Assembly (NCBI GenBank): GCA_021800795.1
Contig: JAJYYO010000021.1
Coordinates: forward strand, 1 to 61,874
Length of the DNA stretch: 61,874 bases
Reading direction: 5' to 3'
From: Pseudomonadota bacterium
GTDB taxonomy: Bacteria > Pseudomonadota > Gammaproteobacteria > Burkholderiales > Gallionellaceae
The notes under the pieces were generated by a model. It searched no databases. It was not told the DNA's origin and was given only the letters and a program-made list of their open reading frames with translations. Both the position numbers and the translations under genes were made by a program. Shown in pieces: positions 5,927 to 13,791 of the stretch (its first letter is position 1; the number at the start of each line of letters is the position of its first letter).

Positions 5927-8482
5927 TTACTCCAGCTCGTGCTCCTGATCCATTTGCTTGTGCTTCTGCTGCTCGGTTTGCTTCTGCTGCTCAACCTGTG
6001 TCGTTTGCTCTGCCTGCTTCTGCTGCTCAATTGGTTTCTGCTCCATCGAATAATCCAGCGAGCTGTCTTTCTGCCTGGATCGTGCGAGCAAAGATTCCAA
6101 CTGCTCGGCTGTATCTTCAGTCGTGTAAAACTTGGTCTCTTCGCGTCCACGGCTTGCGGCGACATAACCCCACTCGCGGTCGCTCATGGTGTCGCCCAAC
6201 AATACGAACGGGTTATCTACGGTCGCCCCCTGCGACTTGTGCACGCTGACCGCATAGCCGTGATCGATGGCGTTGTATTCCTTGCCCTTCGAGGCGTTAG
6301 GGTCTCCCAGAGTGAAGCGCACGATTTCACCGGAGTCCGCCTTGACGGCAAAACGGTGCTTGCCCGATGCATCCGGAGAAATGCGCACGACGGTACCAAG
6401 CGTGCCGTTTTTGACGCCCAGCCTCTTGCTGTTCGCTAAAAAAATGATCCTGTCGCCTTCGGCAAACTCACGCTTTCCTGAACTCGTGTCAGCCGTGGTC
6501 GCAACCGCCAGTTGCTGACGGCCATTCAACTCATTCCGCGCGAGCTGGTTGAGTTGGAAGACTTCGGCGCGTGTGCCGGCGAGCATCAGCGATTCCCCAG
6601 GCTTGCCGGGGTCGCGCGCTGCCATCCAGTCCACGACCATGTGTCGCATGGCGGTTTGCTTGTCGGCTGTGACGGACAGCAAGCCGCGAGCCTTGATGCT
6701 TTCGAGTGCTTTGGCGGATTCGCCAGCGGCGAGCAGCTTCACGATTTCCCGGTCGGCCTCGTTGCGCTGACGGCGAATGTCAGTCAACGCGGCGTGGCCC
6801 AATTTCTGGGAGAGAACACGGAAGGCGCCACCCGCATCGATCGGCTGGAGTTGCTTCGAGTCGCCGATCAGCACGACTTTAGCGCCGGCAGCATGAACTT
6901 GATCCAGCAGACTTGCCATCTGCCTGGAACCGACCATCCCGGCTTCATCAACGACAACCACATCATTGGTGGATAGAGAGGCCTTTTTCTCGCGCAAGTC
7001 GTCAAGTAGGGAATGGATGGTCTGCGACTGAATCCCGCTACCTTCCTGTAGTCCTTGCGCGGCCTTGCCGGCGAGCGCGCAGCCGCGCACATTGAAGCCG
7101 CCCGCTTCCCAGGACTCACGCGCTGCACCCATGAGATAAGACTTGCCGGTGCCTGCCATACCCTCGATCACGGCGACGCCGCCGGTTTTCTGGCAGATGT
7201 GGGCGAGCGCGATTTTCTGCTCCTCGCCCATCGTTGGCCTCGCTGCGATTGCTGCAGCAATGCCAACATGGTGGTGTGTCTCGTCACGGCGAGCGATTGC
7301 CTGATCTGATATTCCCTGCTCCAGCTCCAACATTTCCCGGCTGGTGTAGCGGATCTCCGTGGTGCCGGCGCGTTTGTCCTGCCGTTGATTGACAGCGACA
7401 AGCGGGATCAGCTCCTGGTCATTCAGGAGCGCTTTGGTGTAAGCCTTGACGCCGGCGGCATCAAGCTTGCCCTGTGCTTCGACCGCAATCTTGGCCTGCA
7501 ACTGCATGAAGGTGAAAGTGCTGGCAGATTGAGTAATGTCTCGCAGCATTTCCTTATGGCTGGGCATTGGCTTAGCCTCGACCGCTTTGGACTGGCTCAG
7601 CTTGCGAATTGTGTCCGCATCGACCCCGGCCGTCTTGCCAGTTTCACGCCAAAGCTCAAGGAGTTCGGCCCTGGACACATCTCCCTTTGCCTGACGGGTA
7701 GCCAGTGCTGCGATTGCTGCGGCCTTCGCACTACCCTGTCCGTGTTCAGCCAGGTGTGCCTCAATCTGCGCGCGACGTTTAGAAAAATCGTCACACAGCT
7801 TTGTATCCACGCCAGCAATCCGGAAGCTGTCCTTCTGGTCGCGCTCTATCGTGAAGCCCAGCTTCTGCAACTCAGCCGCAAGCTCAGCCCGATAAATCGC
7901 GCCTGCGGCCATCTTGTGACGAGTATCAAACTCGACCGCGCTGACCGTGCCATCAGCCCGCATGGCCATGTTGGCGATGGCGTAATGGGTATGCCGCTGC
8001 GGATCGCCTTCGCGGCTAGTACCATGCTCGTATTTTGCCGCCATAATCTCGGTGATTGACTGCTGCCGGTCTCCACGGTCACGGCTGGTAAAAGCATGCT
8101 GCTGGAGGTAATCGAGACCTGCCTTAGCTGCGCGCTCTTGGGCGCGATCAATGGCTGTCTGAATCTCAGCGTCGCCAAGCGCCCAGGCTACGCTGACGGA
8201 TTTTGGAGCGCTGAAAGTGCAGTCCCAACCAGCTTTGTGCTTGTCGCCAGCATTTCCTGCCAGCGGCTCGCCGGTCTTCGGGTGGAAGCCTTGCAACATT
8301 TTTAGCAGCTCGCCTTTCTCTACGTCTCCAGATAGGCCGAGTTTTTCAGAAAGTGCTCCACCCCACTGGCCCGCATCGCCTTCGCCGGCGTAGTAGTCCT
8401 CGCGGTTCTTTTCGGCTTCGCCTTCCTGATAATCTGAATAGCCCTGCGCGTCCCCGGCGCCAAGCGCTTTAATGGAAAGCAT
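5927..8482 (-). CDS. traI: MOBF conjugative relaxase-helicase (TrwC/TraI family)
   Basis: The 851-residue product nicks and unwinds the transferred strand. The N-terminal relaxase domain has tyrosines at 15, 18, 30 and 31 (candidate catalytic Tyr pairs) and the HUH-type metal motif HGTSREGDPQRHTHYAIAN (about residues 152-170). The helicase domain has Walker A GMAGTGKS (about residue 440), DEAG, GDSKQLQPI and the late motif VHKSQGATVDN (about residue 748). It is shorter than TrwC (966 aa) and F TraI (1756 aa). The C-terminal 50 residues are an unusual run of Gln, Glu and Lys, possibly the secretion signal. The start overlaps the coupling-protein stop by one base (TAATG). Confidence 0.93.
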   Translation of the reverse strand: MLSIKALGAGDAQGYSDYQEGEAEKNREDYYAGEGDAGQWGGALSEKLGLSGDVEKGELLKMLQGFHPKTGEPLAGNAGDKHKAGWDCTFSAPKSVSVAWALGDAEIQTAIDRAQERAAKAGLDYLQQHAFTSRDRGDRQQSITEIMAAKYEHGTSREGDPQRHTHYAIANMAMRADGTVSAVEFDTRHKMAAGAIYRAELAAELQKLGFTIERDQKDSFRIAGVDTKLCDDFSKRRAQIEAHLAEHGQGSAKAAAIAALATRQAKGDVSRAELLELWRETGKTAGVDADTIRKLSQSKAVEAKPMPSHKEMLRDITQSASTFTFMQLQAKIAVEAQGKLDAAGVKAYTKALLNDQELIPLVAVNQRQDKRAGTTEIRYTSREMLELEQGISDQAIARRDETHHHVGIAAAIAARPTMGEEQKIALAHICQKTGGVAVIEGMAGTGKSYLMGAARESWEAGGFNVRGCALAGKAAQGLQEGSGIQSQTIHSLLDDLREKKASLSTNDVVVVDEAGMVGSRQMASLLDQVHAAGAKVVLIGDSKQLQPIDAGGAFRVLSQKLGHAALTDIRRQRNEADREIVKLLAAGESAKALESIKARGLLSVTADKQTAMRHMVVDWMAARDPGKPGESLMLAGTRAEVFQLNQLARNELNGRQQLAVATTADTSSGKREFAEGDRIIFLANSKRLGVKNGTLGTVVRISPDASGKHRFAVKADSGEIVRFTLGDPNASKGKEYNAIDHGYAVSVHKSQGATVDNPFVLLGDTMSDREWGYVAASRGREETKFYTTEDTAEQLESLLARSRQKDSSLDYSMEQKPIEQQKQAEQTTQVEQQKQTEQQKHKQMDQEHELE

Positions 8483-10527
8483 TAGTCGGCCTCCTGCTCA
8501 GCTTCTGCGACTGATTTTTTGCGCACGATCCGGCGCTTCTTGGCTGGCTGCGCGGCTGCATCCTCTGGAGCAGGCGCGGTGCCGATCCCCATCAATTGCT
8601 CAAGATCGTCAAGGGTGGACGATTCACTGCTTTGCTGCTGGTCATGTTCTTCTGCCGTATTGTTTGCAGCGGCGACGGCGAGTAAAGGCAGTGCATCACT
8701 CTGCGGCATCGATAACGTGGCCGGCGTTATTATTTGTTCTTGTTGCACAGGAGCAGCCTGCGCAAGCGACACAGGTGCTGCGGCCGTGCTGTCGATGTTA
8801 CTGCTGTCGTCCGATATCGGTGGACGCTCTCGACCAGCCCAGCCGGCGAGCTCGGATACCGGTCGCAATTTGGGGAGGGTGGTGAATGGCCAAAGCAAGA
8901 TATTGGCGTTCTTGTAGCCCAGCAACAGGCACTTGACTCCGCCCTTCGTGCTGCCCAACTCATCGGATAACTGAGAGGGCAGCAGCACCGGGACAGTCTC
9001 GCGACTGAAAGAGCGGGACACGTTTTGACTGTCCCCGCCTTGCGTGCCGCTTACGCTTAGATTTGGCCGCTCAACGATCCGATTGCCGACGAGTTTTGCG
9101 ATCCAGTCCGCCGTCTCGCCAGGGTTGATCCTGGCAAAGATTTGAGTGCCGACCATGGACGCCCAGGACTGCGCCTCGTCCTTGCCATAGAGATTGCGGA
9201 TTTGCGCCATGTCCTGCGCGCCGATCACAACACGCACGCCTTTGGAGCGACCGACTTCAAGCAACGGCGAGAAGTTCTCCACCTTGCCCAGCTGTACGAA
9301 TTCGTCCAAGAAGAAAAATATCTTGCGGGTTTTGGAGTCTTCGAAATCGGGAGAATTGATTCGGCTTGAAAGCAAGCCAATGATTCCACAGATGTAAGCG
9401 CGGCTGAGTCCTGAAAAACCTCCCGAGTTTTGCAGGATCAGCGTTCGCTGGGGATGGTTCTCATCCGCCAGCCACGCGAGAAAACTGAGACGTTGATAGC
9501 CTGGCTTGTCTCCCCAGGCGTCAGCCAAATCGAACACGATGCTCATGTACGACGACAAGGTTATGAGAATGGATTGCGTGGTTTTACTGGCATCCTCGAC
9601 TGCGCGCACGGCTTCTGGGTTGTACTTGGCCATCAGCAGGAGGAGATCAGGCTGAGGCAAGGGAACGAGCTCGGCCAGATCTCTCCAACCCCAATTTGTG
9701 CCCTGCTGCTCCTGCAGCGAGATGAGAAAACCCACCAACACCTGACGGGCAGCGAACGACCACATGGGGTCCTTGCTTTCTGGCACCAGTCGAGTTGCAA
9801 GCTCGCGCGCATCTTGTTTAGTCCGGCAGTCTGCAGCCACGTCCCACGCCATACTGCGCTCGTCCCAGGGGGCGATCAGGATTGGATCGCCGGGTAACAT
9901 GGAAGTGAAGTCGCCTTTCGAGTCGTGGACGATCATGCGATCGCCGCGCTCTTGCGCTGCCAAAATCAGGGGCAGCATTACTTGGGTCTTACCGCCTCCG
10001 ATGCTTCCCAAAATTAGAAAATGCCGTGTCTCGCGATCGGTTGAAAGGTTGAAAGCAAAGGAGTGATGCAACTTGATTCCACTTCCGTGAGTCTCGCATT
10101 CTTCCTTAGCTTGCTTCGCGAGGTCGCTTGTTGCGGCCGTGTCGGCCAACAGGCGACGACCAGCAACATGAATGTACTGATCCTTGCGTTTCGCGAGTTT
10201 CACTGAACACAAAACAAAGCAGATGACAGCAACTGAGAGGGAAGAAAGCACGCGCGGATAAATAAGTCCTGCGCCGCCACGCGCAAGCCAGTCTTGGTAG
10301 TTTGAGCCCAGTTCGGTGTGGATTTGCAGAAAATCGCCCAGGATGAACTTAGACAGGAGTCCTTCGACGTGCAGCAGGACTGGTTCGACGGGAGCTGGGT
10401 CAATATGCCAGCTTCCCCATAGAGTGGCAGCGCCGGCGCTCAGCCCTGCCACACTGGACAGGATAATGACTTCGCCCCACCTGACTCTGGCAACAGCGGG
10501 TTGGGCGGTTGGCGTTTGGTTTATCAT
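8482..10527 (-). CDS. traD: Type IV coupling protein (TrwB/TraD-like)
   Basis: This 681-residue inner-membrane ATPase links relaxosome to secretion channel. Two N-terminal membrane helices (about 17-40 and 88-112) precede the motor domain, which has Walker A GSIGGGKT (about 172-179), VHDSKGDF, and Walker B-like FFFLDEF (about 400). The sequence LIGAQ-type 'VVIGAQDMAQIRNLYG' is typical of TrwB/TraD. The last 120 residues are low-complexity, Ala/Gln/Ser rich and end in basic KKRRIVRKK, a likely relaxosome or secretion contact. It overlaps the small membrane gene upstream (ATGA) and the relaxase downstream (TAATG). Confidence 0.92.
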   Translation of the reverse strand: MINQTPTAQPAVARVRWGEVIILSSVAGLSAGAATLWGSWHIDPAPVEPVLLHVEGLLSKFILGDFLQIHTELGSNYQDWLARGGAGLIYPRVLSSLSVAVICFVLCSVKLAKRKDQYIHVAGRRLLADTAATSDLAKQAKEECETHGSGIKLHHSFAFNLSTDRETRHFLILGSIGGGKTQVMLPLILAAQERGDRMIVHDSKGDFTSMLPGDPILIAPWDERSMAWDVAADCRTKQDARELATRLVPESKDPMWSFAARQVLVGFLISLQEQQGTNWGWRDLAELVPLPQPDLLLLMAKYNPEAVRAVEDASKTTQSILITLSSYMSIVFDLADAWGDKPGYQRLSFLAWLADENHPQRTLILQNSGGFSGLSRAYICGIIGLLSSRINSPDFEDSKTRKIFFFLDEFVQLGKVENFSPLLEVGRSKGVRVVIGAQDMAQIRNLYGKDEAQSWASMVGTQIFARINPGETADWIAKLVGNRIVERPNLSVSGTQGGDSQNVSRSFSRETVPVLLPSQLSDELGSTKGGVKCLLLGYKNANILLWPFTTLPKLRPVSELAGWAGRERPPISDDSSNIDSTAAAPVSLAQAAPVQQEQIITPATLSMPQSDALPLLAVAAANNTAEEHDQQQSSESSTLDDLEQLMGIGTAPAPEDAAAQPAKKRRIVRKKSVAEAEQEAD

Positions 10528-10688
10528 TTTTTCAATACCTTATCAAACATGGATGGCAAAGCTGGCGCATGGTCTATCCAGGTCCAGACTGCGCCGGCCA
10601 ACATCAATATAAAAAGTAGAATGACCAACCCAATCCATGCACCAATGCCCATGAGTTTTGCACGACGAATCCATTTTTTAGTGTCCAT
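10524..10688 (-). CDS. Single-helix membrane protein of the transfer operon (54 aa)
   Basis: The short frame starts ATGGACACTAAAAAATGG at 10688, with TTGAG-type purines upstream, and ends in TGA inside the start of the coupling-protein gene (ATGA overlap). The product has a basic N-terminus (MDTKKWIRRAKLMG) followed by one strong membrane helix (IGAWIGLVILLFILMLAGA) and a short tail ending DKVLKK. The position between the RHH gene and the coupling protein, 3 bp and -4 bp away, makes a real gene likely. It may modulate the coupling protein at the membrane, which is inference. Confidence 0.65.
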   Translation of the reverse strand: MDTKKWIRRAKLMGIGAWIGLVILLFILMLAGAVWTWIDHAPALPSMFDKVLKK

Positions 10689-10691
10689 TGC

Positions 10692-10919
10692 TCAACCCTC
10701 ATCAACTGACAGTTGGTCAATTGACTGCTGCAGCAGGTCAAGCTTTTTATTAAGCCTGGATTCCAGCGCAGCCAGTCGCTCTGCCTGGTGGTCTGACTCC
10801 AGGCGTTCAGCCAGGGCTGCGCGAATGTAATCCGCCACACCGATTTTTTTGGCCTCCGCTTCTCTGGACACTTGGTCATACACACCCTGAGCAACACGAA
10901 CAGTTAAAGTTTTAAGCAT
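10692..10919 (-). CDS. Ribbon-helix-helix relaxosome accessory/repressor protein
   Basis: This 75-residue protein has an N-terminal beta strand (LKTLTVRV) and two helices (VYDQVSREAEAKK; VADYIRAALAERLES) in the Arc/MetJ (RHH) pattern, then a coiled-coil tail (LAALESRLNKKLDLLQQSID). The start at 10919 has TTGGAGG seven bases upstream; the frame from 10931 is less likely. It heads the conjugation operon, the position of TrwA in R388 and TraY in F. A role in binding oriT and repressing the operon promoter is therefore probable. The DNA just upstream (10920-11262) contains candidate target sites. Confidence 0.75.
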   Translation of the reverse strand: MLKTLTVRVAQGVYDQVSREAEAKKIGVADYIRAALAERLESDHQAERLAALESRLNKKLDLLQQSIDQLSVDEG

Positions 10920-10977
10920 CTGAACCTCCAATCAAAACGTTGAAAAAACCTGCAAGCACAAGGCGTGTCGGCTGTGT

Positions 10978-11030
10978 GCACTTTGCAACACGAACAACAT
11001 GGAACGGGAGGACAGAAATCGGGGGGTGTG
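10978..11030. promoter_or_regulatory. Shared upstream element, copy A (before the RHH/transfer operon)
   Basis: Read on the leftward strand this is GATTTCTGTCCTCCC, a spacer, then GCAAAGTGCACACAGC. The same two blocks in the same order occur at 12923-12973 before the AlpA-like gene. Both copies precede leftward operons at about 60-70 bp and 35-50 bp from the start codons, so they are probably a common promoter or operator. Confidence 0.5.
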
Positions 11031-11158
11031 CGAAGCGAGCGCATGCACGCGACACATGCACACTGGACAAGCTACTAAGAGAATGAAAAACGGAGCGCAA
11101 GAAACATGCGCGAAACGCACGAAACGCGCCATTCTTAGCGGTGTTAAGCCAAAGGCGG

Positions 11159-11193
11159 ACACCTGGCTCCTCACGCCAGTGGGAGTCAGGTGT
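11159..11193. promoter_or_regulatory. Candidate oriT hairpin upstream of the relaxosome operon
   Basis: The arms ACACCTGGCTCC (11159-11170) and GGGAGTCAGGTGT (11181-11193) pair over about 12 bp with two mismatches, leaving a 10-base loop; GATAAAAAAAG follows. In MOBF plasmids the relaxase recognises a hairpin close to nic, and oriT lies upstream of the RHH gene. Nearby direct repeats (GCGCGAAAC, GCACGAAAC, 11109-11127) add to the pattern. There is no T-run placed for a terminator on either strand. I cannot identify the nic dinucleotide, so this remains a candidate. Confidence 0.4.
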
Positions 11194-11262
11194 GATAAAA
11201 AAAGATTTGGTCTTTAGGTTAGAATTGCTTCTTTTTTGACAACCAGATATTTGAAGGGATTA

Positions 11263-11544
11263 ATGATGGGAAAAATTCCAGCGGTTCAACCAGATGACTA
11301 TGGCCGGATTGAAGGCACTGTGACAGACATGGGCTGGATAATGGCTGAACAAAAATTCCGAGATGTCTTTACAGAATCATATGAATATTGTGATCCATGG
11401 GATCAGGTGAAAAAACAGCACGGATGTTTTTCGCCACAAAATCCAATAGCATGGGCACGCGGAATGAATGCGATTATTTCCGTTCTGAATAATTTGCCAA
11501 AGCCATGTTCCAGAGCCGACCTTCGAAACGCCTTTGGAATTTGA
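11263..11544 (+). CDS. Hypothetical protein (93 aa)
   Basis: The start at ATG 11263 (or the adjacent ATG 11266) is supported by GAAGGGA a few bases upstream; the frame back to the TTG at 11236 is less likely. The product MMGKIPAVQPDDYGRIEG... is soluble, with an aromatic middle (YEYCDPWDQ) and a C-terminal helix (NLPKPCSRADLRNAFGI). No family is recognised. It is convergent with the replication-like gene (5 bp between stops) and is one of two rightward genes in the mobile element. Confidence 0.5.
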   Translation: MMGKIPAVQPDDYGRIEGTVTDMGWIMAEQKFRDVFTESYEYCDPWDQVKKQHGCFSPQNPIAWARGMNAIISVLNNLPKPCSRADLRNAFGI

Positions 11545-11549
11545 AACAC

Positions 11550-12629
11550 TTAATCAAGCGATATTGACTCCTCGGTTGAAGTGAATAGGACCGTCGTATC
11601 AATGAACTTGAAAAGCTCGATCTGTACAGACTTGGACTGGAGATTGTTCTTCCTGTAGAGTTGATACACTCCATCATTGATGGCGACCAAGTGAGTAGCA
11701 AACTGATTGATCAGCAGCGCACGATCAGCGTCAGAAAGGGAATCAAAATAAGCCTCTGCCTGCACTTTCCTAGCTGCCCTCAGCGCAGATTTCTGCTCAG
11801 CGATTTTGCGTTCTTGCACTTGCTGAGCGATCCGCTCTTGCTCAGCTGCATGCACTGCACTCAACTGTCTCTGCCGCTCAAGCTCAGCCGCGACTAGCAC
11901 GTGAACCGGAGACTGTGGTTTTCCTGCTGAATTTCGACGGGCTTTGATAGCCACTACTGCATTTTCAATTAGCTCTGGCTGCACCAAGCGCTCGATCTCA
12001 CCTGCCGGCGCATCCTCAGAGGGATACCAACAATCGATGCCATGCTTTGTGCGGAGCGGATGACGACGCTTTTCATCTGTACAGTTGATTGCAGCAACAG
12101 GTTTAGCATCTTGCACAGGCGTGCGTGCTGCTGCTTTTATGTTGTTGCTGTTGCTGTTGTTGCTGTTGTTGCTGTTGTTGTTGCTGTTGTTGTTGCTGTT
12201 GTTGTTGCTGTTGGCAAGCTCGATATCTGATTTTAAAGGAAAAAGTTCTTTTATCCCTTCCTGCTTAACCAGAACACCCTTGATCTTGGGCGAGGACACC
12301 TGATTGAAAGCCAGTTCTGCAACAGCAGCCCATCTACCTGAAAACTTATGGAATGCGCACCATCTGCGAACTGCAATTTCGCGCGTATCCTCGTCTAGCA
12401 CCAAAAGGCCTCGCCTTTCCAACTCTCTCAGTGCTTCTAGCACGACTGGTTCGTCGAGCCTTGTTGCTTTGGATAGGTGTTCTATGGTACCTGGGCGGCC
12501 AACTCCGATTACAGACACCAGTTGTGATGGCGACGACCACAACACATGCAGCATGTGTTTGTACGTTGAGACTAGATCGTGTATCCCCGGCCAGCTGTCC
12601 AAGTTAGTGGGGACAGGGCGTGTACTCAT
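11550..12629 (-). CDS. Winged-helix, replication-initiator/replisome-organiser-like protein
   Basis: The product has 359 residues. Residues about 10-130 look like a winged helix: IEHLSKATRLDEPVVLEALRELERRGLL is a recognition-helix pattern, followed by a W-x-x-F-x-K-F block like that of phage replisome-organiser (O/DnaD-type) N-domains. A linker of Asn/Ser repeats (about 140-163) is encoded by the triplet tract at 12141-12213. The C-terminal half is a Gln/Glu/Arg-rich coiled coil (about 245-300) and a helical end. Its start overlaps the AlpA-like stop (ATGA). A plasmid replication or copy-control role is likely but not proven. Confidence 0.5.
   Translation of the reverse strand: MSTRPVPTNLDSWPGIHDLVSTYKHMLHVLWSSPSQLVSVIGVGRPGTIEHLSKATRLDEPVVLEALRELERRGLLVLDEDTREIAVRRWCAFHKFSGRWAAVAELAFNQVSSPKIKGVLVKQEGIKELFPLKSDIELANSNNNSNNNSNNNSNNSNNSNSNNIKAAARTPVQDAKPVAAINCTDEKRRHPLRTKHGIDCWYPSEDAPAGEIERLVQPELIENAVVAIKARRNSAGKPQSPVHVLVAAELERQRQLSAVHAAEQERIAQQVQERKIAEQKSALRAARKVQAEAYFDSLSDADRALLINQFATHLVAINDGVYQLYRKNNLQSKSVQIELFKFIDTTVLFTSTEESISLD
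12141..12213 (-). repeat. Triplet microsatellite encoding the Asn/Ser linker
   Basis: On the coding strand this is about three 12-bp units AACAACAACAGC followed by 9-bp units AACAACAGC and shorter ones. It encodes (SNNN) and (SNN) repeats. Every unit is a multiple of three, so slippage would change linker length without breaking the frame. Confidence 0.85.
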
Positions 12630-12889
12630 GCCTTGCCCACCGCTTTGCGCTTAGATGGAGGGCAAACTGGAGGGCGAGTTTCACCAGGCGCTCTTCCCCA
12701 TGAGCGGATATCTCCAAGCCTCCACCGGAGACTTCTTGGCCCAGGGAGCGGTGCAGGAAAGCCCTTGATACGACGCTGCTGAATAGTCACGGCTGCAAAA
12801 TCAGTGATTGCTGCCACCTCTATAACACCAACGAGCACGTCATCCCCAAGTTTTTCCAATTGTTCTAACAGCTGATAATCGCGTTTCAT
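12626..12889 (-). CDS. AlpA-like MerR-type HTH regulator/excisionase
   Basis: The product has 87 residues. I chose the start MKRDYQLLEQ at 12889 for its upstream GGAGATAGTT; the frame from 12910 is longer. Residues about 22-65 form the AlpA/Xis signature: a start helix ending VIEVAAITDF, a second helix AAVTIQQRRIKG, then F-P-A-P-L-P-G-P-R-S-L-R-W-R-L-G-D-I-R-S-W, the wing and closing helix. The C-terminal tail is Pro/Lys rich. Such proteins act as activators or excisionases in integrated elements. It leads a two-gene operon with the winged-helix replication-like gene. Confidence 0.7.
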   Translation of the reverse strand: MKRDYQLLEQLEKLGDDVLVGVIEVAAITDFAAVTIQQRRIKGFPAPLPGPRSLRWRLGDIRSWGRAPGETRPPVCPPSKRKAVGKA

Positions 12890-12922
12890 AACTATCTCCA
12901 ACTTATGCAAAATTGCTGTTGC

Positions 12923-12973
12923 GCACTTTGCGACTAAGATGGAAAATACAGGGAGGATAGAAATCAGGGGTGG
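12923..12973. promoter_or_regulatory. Shared upstream element, copy B (before the AlpA-like operon)
   Basis: On the leftward strand the order is GATTTCTATCCTCCC, spacer, then CGCAAAGTGCGCAACAGC, matching copy A at 10978-11030. It lies 34-84 bp upstream of the AlpA-like start. The rightward frame at 12939 begins inside it, which weighs against that ATG as the true start of the neighbouring gene. Confidence 0.5.
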
Positions 12974-12974
12974 T

Positions 12975-13706
12975 ATGCCGTTACTTCAACACCATTGGTC
13001 TTTAAGAATGATTCAGCGCGATTGGAAGTCACGTCGCGTCGAAAAAGCACGCGCCAATATACCGTCAGAATTCGCTGCCGACACCTTACGGTACATTCGC
13101 CAAACTGCTTGTAAAAGGGCAGGCGTGCCAGAGGATTGTGAGGTCTGGGCTGAAGGCGAGAGGCATGTCGCCATTGGCGACGTTCCGTGCCAAAGGTGTA
13201 AAAATCCCGGTATTTCAAACTACGAGTTTTCAGCAGCCCTGTTTGGGCAGGATGCGCCCGACACTGATACTAAGCATGACAAGTACGACAAAGACGAGCT
13301 ACTAAATAAAAAGAAGAGAACTATCCGGCGATTAATAAACTCAGAAGCTCCAATGCAATCTGACGACTTCAAGCGCGCAGTGGCAAACGCCATGGTGTAT
13401 AGATGGATCACATACCAGCAAGCATGTTCAATCATCCTGAATACTCTTGAGCTGGAGTCCTCCTCGTCATGGCTGAGGCGCTTCATGAAACGCCTGCGAG
13501 AGCGGGTATCGTTTAGAAATGGAGGTATCATTACCGATGCTCCAACGAAGATCGCCAGCGAACTTGACGCTGAACTGAGGGTCACGCAAGAGGCATTTCT
13601 AGGATCTGGGCGACGTGGAATCGCTCATGCGCGGCATATCGACGCAGAGAACAAGCAATGGTTATTGCGTCAAAACTGCGTCACTAAGGACGCTAAAACC
13701 TGCTAA
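12975..13706 (+). CDS. Hypothetical protein next to the attachment site (243 aa)
   Basis: The frame is open from 12939, but I prefer the ATG at 12975 (MPLLQHHWSL, with AGGGG upstream) because the earlier ATG lies in the conserved upstream element. The product is basic and Arg/Lys rich, with a C-x2-C pair (VPCQRCKNPG) near residue 75 and a K-H-D-K-Y-D-K-D charged stretch. The C-terminal half is helical. It is the last gene before the tRNA remnant, a place often taken by an integrase. I see none of the tyrosine-recombinase R...H-x-x-R...Y motifs, so I do not call it one. No family is recognised. Confidence 0.45.
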   Translation: MPLLQHHWSLRMIQRDWKSRRVEKARANIPSEFAADTLRYIRQTACKRAGVPEDCEVWAEGERHVAIGDVPCQRCKNPGISNYEFSAALFGQDAPDTDTKHDKYDKDELLNKKKRTIRRLINSEAPMQSDDFKRAVANAMVYRWITYQQACSIILNTLELESSSSWLRRFMKRLRERVSFRNGGIITDAPTKIASELDAELRVTQEAFLGSGRRGIAHARHIDAENKQWLLRQNCVTKDAKTC

Positions 13707-13762
13707 TATGAACTAAGAGCAGCTAAGACAGGCTATTGATTATAAAAGCTGTTTTAGCTAAC
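13692..13762. repeat. GCTAA-type repeats beside the attachment site
   Basis: Three related copies occur within 71 bp: GCTAAAACCTGCTAA (13692-13706), AGCTAAGACAGGCTAT (13721-13736) and, inverted, AGCTGTTTTAGCT (13747-13759). They begin inside the end of the 243-residue gene and stop 30 bp before the tRNA remnant. Repeats at this spot are typical arm-type binding sites for an integrase or excisionase. Confidence 0.4.
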
Positions 13763-13791
13763 GTATTCTAACAAAAGGCAGTCTGTTACGA

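Noticed and set aside
10999..11217. 72-codon rightward frame before the RHH gene
   Set aside because: Its ATG is part of the shared upstream element, the composition is Arg/Lys/Cys rich and irregular, and no ribosome site fits.
12975..13706. Integrase of the mobile element
   Set aside because: The position is right, but the tyrosine-recombinase R...H-x-x-R...Y pattern and serine-recombinase motifs are not visible.
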